From NCBI GenBank assembly GCA_000209465.1, contig GL890591.1, positions 44,164-108,163 of the forward strand: a DNA stretch of 64,000 nt. Reading direction: 5' to 3'. This document shows, piece by piece, positions 1-8,096 of the stretch. The position numbers were made by a program, and so were the translations under genes. Source of the DNA: Lachnospiraceae oral taxon 107 str. F0167. Lineage in GTDB: Bacteria; Bacillota; Clostridia; Lachnospirales; Lachnospiraceae. Position 1 is the stretch's first letter. Each line of letters opens with the position of its first letter. The notes under the pieces were generated by a model that did not search any database, was not told the DNA's origin, and was given only the letters and a program-made list of their open reading frames with translations.

Positions 1-1
1 G

Positions 2-487
2 GTCAGATTTTTAAATGATGAAAGCGGCAGAACAAGTCTGGAATATGATTTTTTAAGTCTTGAAAAAATCATAGACAGTGCCATATCAAAATCATATATT
101 GATAAAGATAATATATTAAGCTATGATTTGAAATATTTTATTGATTATATGGAAATGAGAAAGTCTCAGATTATGGTACTCAGATATATTTTTGAACAGG
201 GAAAGGCTATAAAGACAAGACCTGAACAGGCAAGGGATATCGCAGACCTTATTTATAATCTCATCCCCAAATTACATGAGTCAAATAATGCAATAAATGC
301 TTTGATGGATTTATACCTTGTAAAGGAAAAGATGAAAAACTCTGATTTGCCGAAAACAAGAGTGGAATTTGAGGACAGGGCGATACTTTATTCAATGGTG
401 GTAAACTTTGAGCAATTCTTAGAAATAAAAAGAGAATTTGCAAGTAACTTAACAGAAAATGAAAAAAATATATTTTGGAACAGGTAG
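2..487 (+). CDS. C-terminal part of an aromatic acid exporter-like (FUSC/DUF939) membrane protein, 5' truncated
   Basis: The reading frame is open from the first bases of the window, so the start lies upstream; the TTG at 128 is internal. The visible 161 residues are hydrophilic and probably mostly helical, with a YMEMRKSQ segment and a later run of short helices. They resemble the cytoplasmic C-terminal domain that follows the membrane half of putative aromatic acid exporters of the DUF939 family. No membrane segment is visible in this part. The stop lies 3 bases before the RNase H start, so the two are probably co-transcribed. The family call rests on pattern recognition only and could be wrong. 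Confidence 0.5.
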   Translation, partial: VRFLNDESGRTSLEYDFLSLEKIIDSAISKSYIDKDNILSYDLKYFIDYMEMRKSQIMVLRYIFEQGKAIKTRPEQARDIADLIYNLIPKLHESNNAINALMDLYLVKEKMKNSDLPKTRVEFEDRAILYSMVVNFEQFLEIKREFASNLTENEKNIFWNR

Positions 488-490
488 TAT

Positions 491-1093
491 ATGGCAAAAA
501 AATATTATGCGGTAAGAAAAGGAAGAAAAACAGGTGTGTTTGATACCTGGGATGAGTGTAAGGCGGCGGTAAGCGGCTTTTCGGGAGCGGCTTATAAAAG
601 TTTTACAAGCAAAGAAGAGGCGATGGACTTTGTAACAGCCGATTCTAAAGCGGATGAGGATAGGGATGAAAAGCAGTCGGAGGCTTTTGCCTATGTGGAC
701 GGCAGCTATGATGATACAACCAAATCATATTCCTATGGAATGGTTATGATGGTTAAGGATGATGAATTACATTTTAATAAAAAATTTGAAAAAGATGATA
801 TGTCCGATATGAGAAATGTTGCCGGAGAGATACAGGGATCTATGGCAGCCATGCAATATTGTCTGGACAATAAAATAAAGAGTATCAGTATTTTCTATGA
901 TTATGAGGGAATAGAAAAATGGTGTAACGGTGATTGGAAGGCGAAAAAAGAAGGAACACAAAAATATGTGGAATTTTATAAAAATGCCTCCAAATATGTG
1001 GATGTTGATTTTATAAAGGTAAAGGGACATTCAGGGGATAAATATAATGATATGGCGGATGAACTGGCAAAAAAAGCACTGGGGCTTGCATAA
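491..1093 (+). CDS. rnhA: Ribonuclease H with N-terminal viroplasmin domain
   Basis: This enzyme degrades the RNA strand of RNA-DNA hybrids in the cytoplasm. Residues 1-50 form a viroplasmin-type hybrid-binding domain (KKYYAVRKG...GVFDTW). Residues 65-198 form the RNase HI fold, with the expected acidic residues D70 (YVDGS), E113 (GEIQG), D137 (FYDYEG) and D190 (DMADELA) and the conserved His180. The 200-residue length suits the two-domain form common in Clostridia. It follows the preceding gene by 3 bases and has only a weak ribosome binding site, which suggests translational coupling. Confidence 0.95.
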   Translation: MAKKYYAVRKGRKTGVFDTWDECKAAVSGFSGAAYKSFTSKEEAMDFVTADSKADEDRDEKQSEAFAYVDGSYDDTTKSYSYGMVMMVKDDELHFNKKFEKDDMSDMRNVAGEIQGSMAAMQYCLDNKIKSISIFYDYEGIEKWCNGDWKAKKEGTQKYVEFYKNASKYVDVDFIKVKGHSGDKYNDMADELAKKALGLA

Positions 1094-1165
1094 AAAAACT
1101 GTCACTTAAGATAAATACTTTTATAGCAGCTTTTATGGGCTGCTATAGCTATCTTAAAGTGACAG
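1091..1165 (-). terminator. Two-tier intrinsic terminator of the yerC-like gene
   Basis: An outer inverted repeat (CTGTCACTTAAGAT at 1099 with its mirror ending at 1165, one mismatch) encloses a second perfect 9-bp hairpin (TATAGCAGC/GCTGCTATA, 1122-1147). On the minus strand the outer stem is followed directly by seven Ts (1092-1098), so it is best read as the terminator of the minus-strand gene. It lies between convergent genes and may also act on the plus strand, although no T-run follows the stem closely there. Confidence 0.7.
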
Positions 1166-1189
1166 TGAATTCTGCTTAAAATAAAAAAA

Positions 1190-1489
1190 TTATTTTTTTT
1201 CAAAAAGTCCCAATCTGTTAAAGACCAAATCATAACCGTCGTTTCCATAATTAAGGGAACGATTTACTCTGGAAATAGTGGCTGTGGATGCACCTGTCTC
1301 CTCTGCAATCTCTAAATATGTTTTCTTTTCACGCAACATCTTAGCTACTTCATATCTTTGAGAGAGAGACAATAATTCATTCACAGTACATACATCCTCA
1401 AAGAAAATATAAAATTCCTCTTTATTTTTTAATGTAAGGATGGCGTCAAATAGATGGTCTACCGCGTCTGTCCTAATCTTATTATTCAT
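1190..1489 (-). CDS. YerC/YecD family TrpR-like DNA-binding protein
   Basis: A 99-residue protein of the TrpR-related YerC/YecD family, a probable small transcription factor. Its C-terminal half holds the helix-turn-helix: LSLSQRYEVAKML, then YLEIAEETGASTATISRVNRSL, as in TrpR. The start at 1489 is chosen because GGAG lies 8 bases upstream on the minus strand; a longer reading from 1528 would lack this site. Its target genes cannot be told from the sequence. The gene is divergent from potA, so control of the polyamine operon is possible but unproven. Confidence 0.85.
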   Translation of the reverse strand: MNNKIRTDAVDHLFDAILTLKNKEEFYIFFEDVCTVNELLSLSQRYEVAKMLREKKTYLEIAEETGASTATISRVNRSLNYGNDGYDLVFNRLGLFEKK

Positions 1490-1637
1490 AACTAATGCTC
1501 CAATCAAATAATATATACATTTTAGCATTTTAACTTGTAAAAGTAAAGCTGAGATAAATATTATTAATGAATTAAAATCAAAAAGATGGTATTATATTTT
1601 ATTGTATAAAGCTAAAACCCGAGGAGGGAAAAAGAAA

Positions 1638-2606
1638 ATGGCAGACACTATATTAAGCCTGAAAAATATTAAAAAAAGTTTTGACGGCGAAAATGTTTTA
1701 AATAATATTTCACTGGATATAGATAGAGGAGAGTTTATCACACTTCTTGGTTCAAGCGGTTGTGGAAAGACAACTACTATAAGGATAATAGCAGGTCTGG
1801 AAACTCCGGACAGCGGAAAGGTGATATTAAACGGCAATGATATAACGGGGCTTGCCCCTGAAAAAAGGGATGTAAATACCGTATTTCAAAACTACGCACT
1901 CTTTCCTCATATGAATGTGGAGAAAAATATCGGATATGGACTCAGATTAAAGAAAATGCCGAATAATGAAATAAAAAAAGAAGTAAATAAGGCGCTTTCG
2001 CTGGTACAGCTTGAGGGATTTGAAAAAAGAAATACCACACAGCTTTCAGGAGGGCAGAGGCAGAGAGTTGCAATAGCCAGAGCAATTGTAAACAAACCCA
2101 GTGTATTGCTGCTTGATGAGCCGCTGGGGGCACTGGATTTATTACTTCGAAGGCAGATGCAGGCTGAACTTAAAAAGCTTCAAAAAACACTTGGCATTAC
2201 TTTTATATATATTACTCATGATCAGGAGGAGGCTTTAAATATGTCTTCAAGGATAGTGGTGATGAGAGACGGTAAAATAGAGCAAATCGGTACACCAAGT
2301 GAGATATATGATAAACCGATCAGTGCTTTTGTGGCGGAATTTGTAGGTGGCGCAAATCTGTATAAGGATGAAGGAAAGACCTTTGCAATAAGATCCGAAC
2401 ATATAAGACTAGGTGTAGGCGAGTATGAGGGGGTTGTGATTGAAAACAGCTTTATGGCGGGGCTCTCAAAGGTAAGGGTGAGATTAAAAGACGGACAGGA
2501 AATTATTTCATCACATATGGGTATGAATATTGCTATAAATCCGGGTGAGGAGATAAATATCGGATGGGATAAAAACGATATGGTGGAGGTTCAAGGTGAG
2601 AAATAA
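1638..2606 (+). CDS. potA: Spermidine/putrescine ABC transporter ATP-binding protein
   Basis: The ATPase of a polyamine importer. The 322 residues contain Walker A GSSGCGKTT (38-46), signature LSGGQ (136-140), Walker B LLLDEP (from 157) and the switch histidine in THDQEE (H194). A short TOBE-like domain makes up the last 80 residues, somewhat shorter than in E. coli PotA. The start at 1638 has GAGGAGG 10 bases upstream; the in-frame TTG at 1602 does not. It is the first gene of potABCD and its end overlaps potB by 11 bases. Confidence 0.93.
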   Translation: MADTILSLKNIKKSFDGENVLNNISLDIDRGEFITLLGSSGCGKTTTIRIIAGLETPDSGKVILNGNDITGLAPEKRDVNTVFQNYALFPHMNVEKNIGYGLRLKKMPNNEIKKEVNKALSLVQLEGFEKRNTTQLSGGQRQRVAIARAIVNKPSVLLLDEPLGALDLLLRRQMQAELKKLQKTLGITFIYITHDQEEALNMSSRIVVMRDGKIEQIGTPSEIYDKPISAFVAEFVGGANLYKDEGKTFAIRSEHIRLGVGEYEGVVIENSFMAGLSKVRVRLKDGQEIISSHMGMNIAINPGEEINIGWDKNDMVEVQGEK

Positions 2607-3450
2607 AAAGCTTAATGAATATCTGCTAAGAATACCGATATATATCTTCACCGTAGTTTTTGTTTTGTTACCACTTGCATATATGCTTCTTATAAGCATT
2701 CTTACAAAGGCAAAGACATGGGGATTTGATTTTACATTTACTTTGGAAAATTATAAAAAGGTATTTGAGCCTTTCTATTTAAATATATTTTTGGAATCGA
2801 TAAAACTTGCTGTTACATCAACCATACTGGTTACATTGATAGGATATCCCTTCGGATATTTTATGGGTAGATTAAGTGAGAGATGGAAGCGAAGAATGAT
2901 GGTACTGCTTATGATTCCATTTTGGACAAGCGGACTTATAAGGCTGAACGGATGGATAATAATATTCAGGAGCAATGGTGTATTGGATAGAGTATTGATG
3001 TTTTTGGGCATTACCAAATCTCCTTTAAAATTATTATATACCTATCCGGCTGTTTTGGTAGGTATGGTGTATTTTTTATTACCTTTTATGATACTCGCGG
3101 TATATTCCAGTGTGGAGAAAATGGATTGGAGCCTTATTGAGGCTTCAAGAGATCTTGGAGCGGGAAAACTTGAGTCTTTTCTTACAATAACGCTAAGACT
3201 TACAATGCCCGGACTTCTCAGCGGAATAGTGCTTACCTTTGTACCGAGTATGGGACTTTTTTATATCTCGGATATACTGGGAGGAAATAAGATAGTATTG
3301 ATAGGAAGTGTGATAGTGGAGCAACTTACAAAGCTTAGAAATATACCTTTTGCGGCGGCACTCAGCGTGATACTGATGTTACTTACAATATTATTTTTAA
3401 GACTGTATAGGAGATTTTCAGGTACGGGAGAATTGGAGGGATTATTTTGA
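2596..3450 (+). CDS. potB: Spermidine/putrescine ABC transporter permease PotB
   Basis: An inner membrane permease with about six membrane segments. The ABC-contact loop is seen as EASRDLGAGKLESF (about residues 180-193), the EAA motif that docks on PotA. Translation starts at GTG 2596 inside the end of potA, a sign of coupling. The length of 284 residues is normal for PotB. Together with potC it forms the channel of the importer. Confidence 0.92.
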   Translation: MRNKKLNEYLLRIPIYIFTVVFVLLPLAYMLLISILTKAKTWGFDFTFTLENYKKVFEPFYLNIFLESIKLAVTSTILVTLIGYPFGYFMGRLSERWKRRMMVLLMIPFWTSGLIRLNGWIIIFRSNGVLDRVLMFLGITKSPLKLLYTYPAVLVGMVYFLLPFMILAVYSSVEKMDWSLIEASRDLGAGKLESFLTITLRLTMPGLLSGIVLTFVPSMGLFYISDILGGNKIVLIGSVIVEQLTKLRNIPFAAALSVILMLLTILFLRLYRRFSGTGELEGLF

Positions 3451-4214
3451 AAAAGGTATCAAAGTTTGCCATTGTATTTTTGGGACTGGTAACTGTTTTA
3501 AACTATCTGCCTATTGTACTGACTGTAATATATTCTTTTAATAAATCCAAGCTGACAAGTGTATGGGAAGGCTTTTCACTTTACTGGTATAAGATGCTTG
3601 TTAATGATGCGGATATAAAGAAGGCACTTTTAAACAGTATCGTATTGGCATTTTTCACCTGTGTACTTTCTCTTTTGGTAGCTGTCAGTGCGGCTCTTGC
3701 AATGAGAGGGAAAAAGTTTTTTGTTGATGATTTTATCAGTAATTTTGCGACCTTGCCCATAATGATACCTGAGATTATTCTGGGTATGGTCTTTATGGCT
3801 ATATTCTCATATATGAGATTACCATTTGGTTTTGTAACTATGACAATAGCACATAGTTCATTTTGTATACCATATATATTTTTGATTGTAAGGGCAAGGC
3901 TTCTGGGAATGGATTTATCTTTGGAGGAGGCGGCAAGAGATTTGGGAGCAAATGAAACGGAAACTTTCAGAGATGTGACTTTGCCGTATATACTGCCGGG
4001 AATCGTATCCGGACTATTATTATCATTTGCAATGTCATTTGATGATGTGGTAATATCTATATTTACGACCGGTCCGTCTGTAAATACTCTTGCAATAAAG
4101 ATATATACAAAGATGAAGACCGGAATTACACCTGAAATAAATGCATTGGCTACAGTTATGTTGCTTATTACTGTGATAATTATATTTATTTCGGAAAAAA
4201 CAAGGAAGAATTAA
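3447..4214 (+). CDS. potC: Spermidine/putrescine ABC transporter permease PotC
   Basis: The second permease of the polyamine importer, 255 residues, about six membrane segments. The EAA loop EEAARDLGANETETF is present. It starts at TTG 3447, overlapping the potB stop by 4 bases, so translation is coupled. It is followed after 26 bases by the substrate-binding lipoprotein gene. Confidence 0.92.
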   Translation: MKKVSKFAIVFLGLVTVLNYLPIVLTVIYSFNKSKLTSVWEGFSLYWYKMLVNDADIKKALLNSIVLAFFTCVLSLLVAVSAALAMRGKKFFVDDFISNFATLPIMIPEIILGMVFMAIFSYMRLPFGFVTMTIAHSSFCIPYIFLIVRARLLGMDLSLEEAARDLGANETETFRDVTLPYILPGIVSGLLLSFAMSFDDVVISIFTTGPSVNTLAIKIYTKMKTGITPEINALATVMLLITVIIIFISEKTRKN

Positions 4215-4240
4215 TTTAATATGTATTGGAGGCAAATTTA

Positions 4241-5347
4241 ATGAAACTTAAAATATTTACCGTTATCGGCTTAGTATCAACCATTGCGCTTATGGGCTGT
4301 GCAGGCGGCAAAGGAGGAAGTGATGTTTTGCCAAATCAGAGTACTGACGGGAAAGACAGCACTCTTGAAGGCACTACATTAAACCTTTATACTTGGGACG
4401 GAATGTTTCCGCAGGAGGTACTGGAAGGGTTTACGAAGAAAACCGGTGTAAAGGTGAATTATTCAAATTTTGATCTGGATGAAACAATGCTTGCCAAGCT
4501 TGAGGAGACCAAGGGCGGTGATTATGATGTAGTTATTGCGGATGATTATATTTTAGAACTTGCTATAAAGGAGGGGCTGGTAGCAGAGCTTGACAAATCA
4601 AAGATATCCACTTATGAAAATATAAATCCACTGTTTCAAGGTAAGTTCTATGATCCGGAAAACAAATATACAATTCCTTATGGTGCAGGTATTCCTTTAA
4701 TAGTATATAATCCTGATACTGTAAAGACTGAGATTACAGGCTATGAGGATCTTTGGAAACCTGAACTTGAGGGAAATGTAGGTATTGTGGGCAATTACCG
4801 TGTAATAGACGGTATCACATTAAAGACTTTGGGCTATTCGTTTAATACGGATGATTTAAATCAGATTCAGCAGGCCGGAGATAAATTAAAAACTCTTGCA
4901 AAGAATATCCGTCTTATAAGTGACAGCAATCTACAGGATTATTTACTTAGCGGAGAGGTTGGAGCCGCATTTATGTATACATCACAGGTAAATCAGGCTC
5001 TTAAAGCAAATCCTGATTTAAAGGTGGTATATCCGAAAGAGGGGCTCGGTTTTGGCATAATGGCAGGATTTATACCTTCAAAGGCACCAAACAGTGAGGC
5101 TGCCCATGCTTTCCTTGAGTATATAAATGAGCCTGAGGTGGCGGCAAAATGCTCGGAATATATCGGATATTTTGTTACAAATAAGGCTGCAGAAAGCCAT
5201 ATTTCAGATGAGTGGAAGGATCTGATAGTATTTCCTGAGGATAAGCTCTCACTTATGGAAAAGGGTGAGATTGTAGAAAATATCAGTGATGAGGCAAATG
5301 AGTTGCATAATAAGCTCTGGGAGGAGTTCAGACAGGAAACAAATTAA
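4241..5347 (+). CDS. potD: Polyamine-binding lipoprotein PotD
   Basis: The extracellular binding protein of the importer, 368 residues. A lipoprotein signal is clear: positive start, hydrophobic core and lipobox LMGC followed by a Gly/Lys/Ser-rich linker. The mature part begins LNLYTWDGMFPQEVLEGFTKKTG, typical of PotD-like proteins. The start at 4241 is chosen because GGAGG lies 8 bases upstream; the in-frame TTG at 4226 would place that site inside the gene. A terminator follows, closing potABCD. Exact polyamine preference is unknown. Confidence 0.92.
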   Translation: MKLKIFTVIGLVSTIALMGCAGGKGGSDVLPNQSTDGKDSTLEGTTLNLYTWDGMFPQEVLEGFTKKTGVKVNYSNFDLDETMLAKLEETKGGDYDVVIADDYILELAIKEGLVAELDKSKISTYENINPLFQGKFYDPENKYTIPYGAGIPLIVYNPDTVKTEITGYEDLWKPELEGNVGIVGNYRVIDGITLKTLGYSFNTDDLNQIQQAGDKLKTLAKNIRLISDSNLQDYLLSGEVGAAFMYTSQVNQALKANPDLKVVYPKEGLGFGIMAGFIPSKAPNSEAAHAFLEYINEPEVAAKCSEYIGYFVTNKAAESHISDEWKDLIVFPEDKLSLMEKGEIVENISDEANELHNKLWEEFRQETN

Positions 5348-5359
5348 AGAAAAGTATCG

Positions 5360-5391
5360 GGCATGGTCTTTAGAAAGGCTATGCCTTTTTT
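5360..5391 (+). terminator. Intrinsic terminator of potABCD
   Basis: A hairpin with arms beginning GGCATGGTCTTT and closing with ATGCC (about 12 pairs including two G-T pairs, 5360-5385) is followed by TTTTTTATTT. It lies 13 bases after the potD stop and before the promoter of the toxin-antitoxin pair. Confidence 0.85.
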
Positions 5392-5405
5392 ATTTGGGAA
5401 AAAAA

Positions 5406-5434
5406 TTGACACCCTATAATATAGGGTATATAAT
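5406..5434 (+). promoter_or_regulatory. Promoter with internal palindromic operator for the toxin-antitoxin pair
   Basis: A consensus promoter is visible: TTGACA (5406-5411), a 17-base spacer and TATAAT (5429-5434). The spacer is almost entirely a perfect 17-base palindrome, ACCCTATAATATAGGGT (5411-5427). A repressor bound there would block RNA polymerase directly. Autorepression by the antitoxin encoded downstream is the usual arrangement for such modules; that the HTH antitoxin binds this palindrome is inference. Confidence 0.85.
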
Positions 5435-5465
5435 AAAGATATTAAATTTGAAGGGCAATAATTGT

Positions 5466-5819
5466 ATGATAAGAACATTTATTGAGGTTCCTATATTTAC
5501 TAAAAGATGGAAAGAAATGGGGTTAGGCGATGATGAACTTAAAGCATTGCAAATAATGCTGTTAAAAGATCCCGAAGTTGGAGTAGTTATGGAGGGAACC
5601 GGAGGAATAAGGAAAGTAAGATTTGCTGTTGCTAATAAAGGTAAAAGTGGGGGAGTAAGGGTATGTTACACAGATTTTGAAGAGTATGAGGTGACATATT
5701 TGATAACTGCTTTTGAGAAGAAGGAGCAGGAAAATCTTACTATGGAAGAAAAGAATATACTTAAAAGATTAGTGAAATCTTTGAAGGATGAGATTGTAAA
5801 AAACAGGAGTAAGTTATGA
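5466..5819 (+). CDS. RelE/HigB-type toxin of a type II toxin-antitoxin module
   Basis: A 117-residue protein of the RelE/HigB-like superfamily, expected to cleave mRNA at the ribosome. It has the short alpha/beta plan: FTKRWKEMGLGDDELKALQIMLLKDPEVGVVMEGTGGIRKVRF, then GGVRVCYTDF and a late YLITAFEKKEQ segment. The start at 5466 lies about 30 bases after the -10 box; the frame stays open upstream to 5286, but that part overlaps potD and the terminator. The stop overlaps the antitoxin start by 4 bases. The toxin precedes the antitoxin, as in higBA. Confidence 0.85.
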   Translation: MIRTFIEVPIFTKRWKEMGLGDDELKALQIMLLKDPEVGVVMEGTGGIRKVRFAVANKGKSGGVRVCYTDFEEYEVTYLITAFEKKEQENLTMEEKNILKRLVKSLKDEIVKNRSKL

Positions 5820-6127
5820 GTTCATTATTTGATGATTTAAAAGAGGGATTGGAAGAGGCTATTGATTACGAAAAGGGAAAAAGTGAAGCTAAAGCAAGAA
5901 CATATATGATTATGCCAATCAGAGAGTATTCAAAAAGAGAAATTAGAGAAATTCGAAAAAAGGCAGGTATGACACAAAATGTGTTTGCATCATATATGGG
6001 GGTATCAAAAAAAACAGTTGAAGCTTGGGAAGGGGGTAGGACACATCCGACAGGTCCGGCATTTCGATTGATGAATATTTTGGATAAGGAGAGTTTTACA
6101 GAAACTGACTTTGTAGTTATAAAATAA
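5816..6127 (+). CDS. HTH (Xre family) antitoxin, HigA-like
   Basis: A 103-residue protein. The C-terminal half is a Cro/CI helix-turn-helix: IREIRKKAGMTQNVFASYMGVSKKTVEAWEGG, followed by a dimer-type helix. The N-terminal 35 residues are acidic and probably wrap the toxin. Start and toxin stop share ATGA, giving coupled translation. It is the likely repressor of the palindrome at 5411-5427. The gene ends before a bidirectional terminator. Confidence 0.88.
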   Translation: MSSLFDDLKEGLEEAIDYEKGKSEAKARTYMIMPIREYSKREIREIRKKAGMTQNVFASYMGVSKKTVEAWEGGRTHPTGPAFRLMNILDKESFTETDFVVIK

Positions 6128-6211
6128 TAAAATGCTATAAAAAATAATTGTGCGCTTATGTAGATATATCAAGAATAGATCAATTTTTATATGATAATAA
6201 AAGTATGAAAT

Positions 6212-6240
6212 AAAAACGGGGTGTTGCCACCTCCGTTTTT
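6212..6240. terminator. Bidirectional terminator between antitoxin and symporter genes
   Basis: Stem AAAAACGG with mirror CCGTTTTT, extended by a GGTG/CCACC inner part, sits between two convergent genes. The A- and T-rich ends provide a U-run in either direction. Confidence 0.8.
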
Positions 6241-6267
6241 ATTTAAGTTTTAAATTATATTGTGATA

Positions 6268-7725
6268 TCAATCATCATCTTCTTGGGTAAGCTCTGTTCC
6301 CGGATGCTTTGGCGGGAAAGCCAAAGAGAAGATCATAAATCCTATAAAGGCGAAGAATAATCCAGGGATGATTGCCTGACTGAAGTGTATTCCAAAGAGG
6401 TATCCCTTGGAGAACTGCTCAAGATAAACTACAACAATGGTTCCAAAAATCAGAGAGGCAATAGTGCCTGCCTTTGATGCTTTAGGCCAGTAATGTCCCA
6501 GTACATATGGGAAGAAAGAACCGGCGGCACGCAGAGTGAAGCAGAACATCAATATGGATACAATACTCTTTGTATTAAACAGTGCAATCAGAAGTGATAA
6601 AAAGCCTACTACAATCATAGTAATCTTTGTTACATTCATAACTTCCTTGCTGTCTGCATTAGGTTTAATATAAATTTTATAGATATCATTTGCAAATATG
6701 GAGCCTGCTCCAAGGAGATCAGAATCCGAGCTGGACATTGTAGCGGAAATTACACCGGAGAAGAGGAGACCGCAGATAATTGCCGGCATGGTACGTATTG
6801 CAAGTATAGGCAGAGCATATCTTGCACCGACAGATGCAAAGTCCTGATCTGAGAATTTGCCCATATTTATAAGAGCAAGAACAATTATTCCTAAAACAGT
6901 AGGAATAAAAGCATAAATAAAATTGAGTAATGCAGCAAGCCATGCTCCCTGTTTTGCTGCTGTTTCATTTTTAGCCGCATAGAAACGGGAAACAGCTTCC
7001 TGTCCTACAGAGAAGGTTCCTACATACATTATAACTAAGGATATAATACCGAATAAATCATAGCCGGCAAAAAGATCCATGGTTTCGGCAGGAACATTTG
7101 TCATAACGGCATTCCATCCTCCGGCATAGTTTAGAGCAAAAGGAACTGCGGCAAGCATACCGAGAATAATCAAAAATACTTGAACGAAATCTGTCAAGGT
7201 TACGCTCCAGAGTCCGCCCATAATGGAATAAATGGTTACTACAACAGCTACTATAATGACGGAAAGCTTATAGCTGATGCCAAGCATTGTAGAGAGAATT
7301 ACGGAAGAAGCGATAAACTGCCCGGCTGTAAGCCCTATAAGAGGAAGCAGCATAATGATTGCAGTAACAAATCCCGACTCTTTACCATAACGCCTACGAA
7401 AATACTCCGGAACTGTTTTAACTGTAGCCGCACGAAACTTCGGAGCAACAAAAGAGAGAATAACAAAGGCAAGTCCCATAGTGATGATATACCAGGCGGC
7501 ACTTAAACCATAACCGGACATACCGTTTTGCACGACTCCAAGGGAACTTCCACCTCCTATTTCAGTCGCAGCCAGAGTTCCTGCCATAAGCAGCGGACCA
7601 AGTCGCCTTCCGGCAACCATAAAATCAGTGTTACTGTTGATCTTGGTGGATGAATACCAACCGATAAAAAGCATGGCAATCAAATAAACTATTACAACAG
7701 CAGTTACAATCCAATTTGCACCCAT
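6268..7725 (-). CDS. Sodium:solute symporter (SSS family)
   Basis: A membrane protein of 485 residues with about 13 hydrophobic segments and the N-terminal hallmarks of the SSS family (WYSSTKINSNTDFMVAGRRLGP, then ATEIGGGSSLGVVQNG). Such proteins take up small organic solutes with sodium. The start at 7725 is supported by AAAGGAG 7 bases upstream on the minus strand; an upstream-extended frame to 7884 has no such site. Nothing near it names the substrate. Purine or pyrimidine transport is possible given the rest of the window, but that is a guess. Confidence 0.85.
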   Translation of the reverse strand: MGANWIVTAVVIVYLIAMLFIGWYSSTKINSNTDFMVAGRRLGPLLMAGTLAATEIGGGSSLGVVQNGMSGYGLSAAWYIITMGLAFVILSFVAPKFRAATVKTVPEYFRRRYGKESGFVTAIIMLLPLIGLTAGQFIASSVILSTMLGISYKLSVIIVAVVVTIYSIMGGLWSVTLTDFVQVFLIILGMLAAVPFALNYAGGWNAVMTNVPAETMDLFAGYDLFGIISLVIMYVGTFSVGQEAVSRFYAAKNETAAKQGAWLAALLNFIYAFIPTVLGIIVLALINMGKFSDQDFASVGARYALPILAIRTMPAIICGLLFSGVISATMSSSDSDLLGAGSIFANDIYKIYIKPNADSKEVMNVTKITMIVVGFLSLLIALFNTKSIVSILMFCFTLRAAGSFFPYVLGHYWPKASKAGTIASLIFGTIVVVYLEQFSKGYLFGIHFSQAIIPGLFFAFIGFMIFSLAFPPKHPGTELTQEDDD

Positions 7726-8043
7726 AATGACTCCTTTCCATACATTGACATGTAGATGCACCGGGGAATGAAATTCGACAAAATATTCACGAACTTTTAT
7801 TATATTCTGCAAAAAATTCATCCCTGGAAAAAGCAAGTAACTTTCTTTAATTAATATTTTAATAAAAAAAACGAAAGAAAACAAGGTGAAAAATATTAAT
7901 TTGTTCTGTTTTCCAAAGCAGAATGTTACAGTTCAGGCTGCCTCTTTAGAGCTTTTGTTTTACAATCCTAATCGCAACTCTTTCTTAAAACTACGCAGTA
8001 TGCGTAACTCGTTTATTCGCTTGGGGAGCAGCGAACTGCATTC
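7726..8043. other. Intergenic region upstream of the symporter
   Basis: No convincing gene. On the minus strand a TATAAT-like -10 box (about 7798-7803) probably belongs to the symporter promoter, leaving a leader of about 70 bases, but a good -35 box is missing. A 65-codon plus-strand frame (7886-8083) has no protein-like composition and runs through the terminator, so it is not called. Confidence 0.4.
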
Positions 8044-8078
8044 AAAAAAGCTATGTGAAAACATCTTTCCACATAGCT
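8044..8078 (-). terminator. Intrinsic terminator of the L,D-transpeptidase gene
   Basis: A perfect 9-bp stem (AGCTATGTG/CACATAGCT, 8049-8078) is followed on the minus strand by a run of Ts (complement of the A-run 8044-8049). It lies about 20 bases after the stop of the minus-strand gene. Confidence 0.85.
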
Positions 8079-8096
8079 TATGATTTAACTATTAAA

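Noticed and set aside
7886..8083. 65-codon plus-strand frame between the symporter and the transpeptidase
   Set aside because: No ribosome site, no family resemblance, and it runs through a clear terminator.
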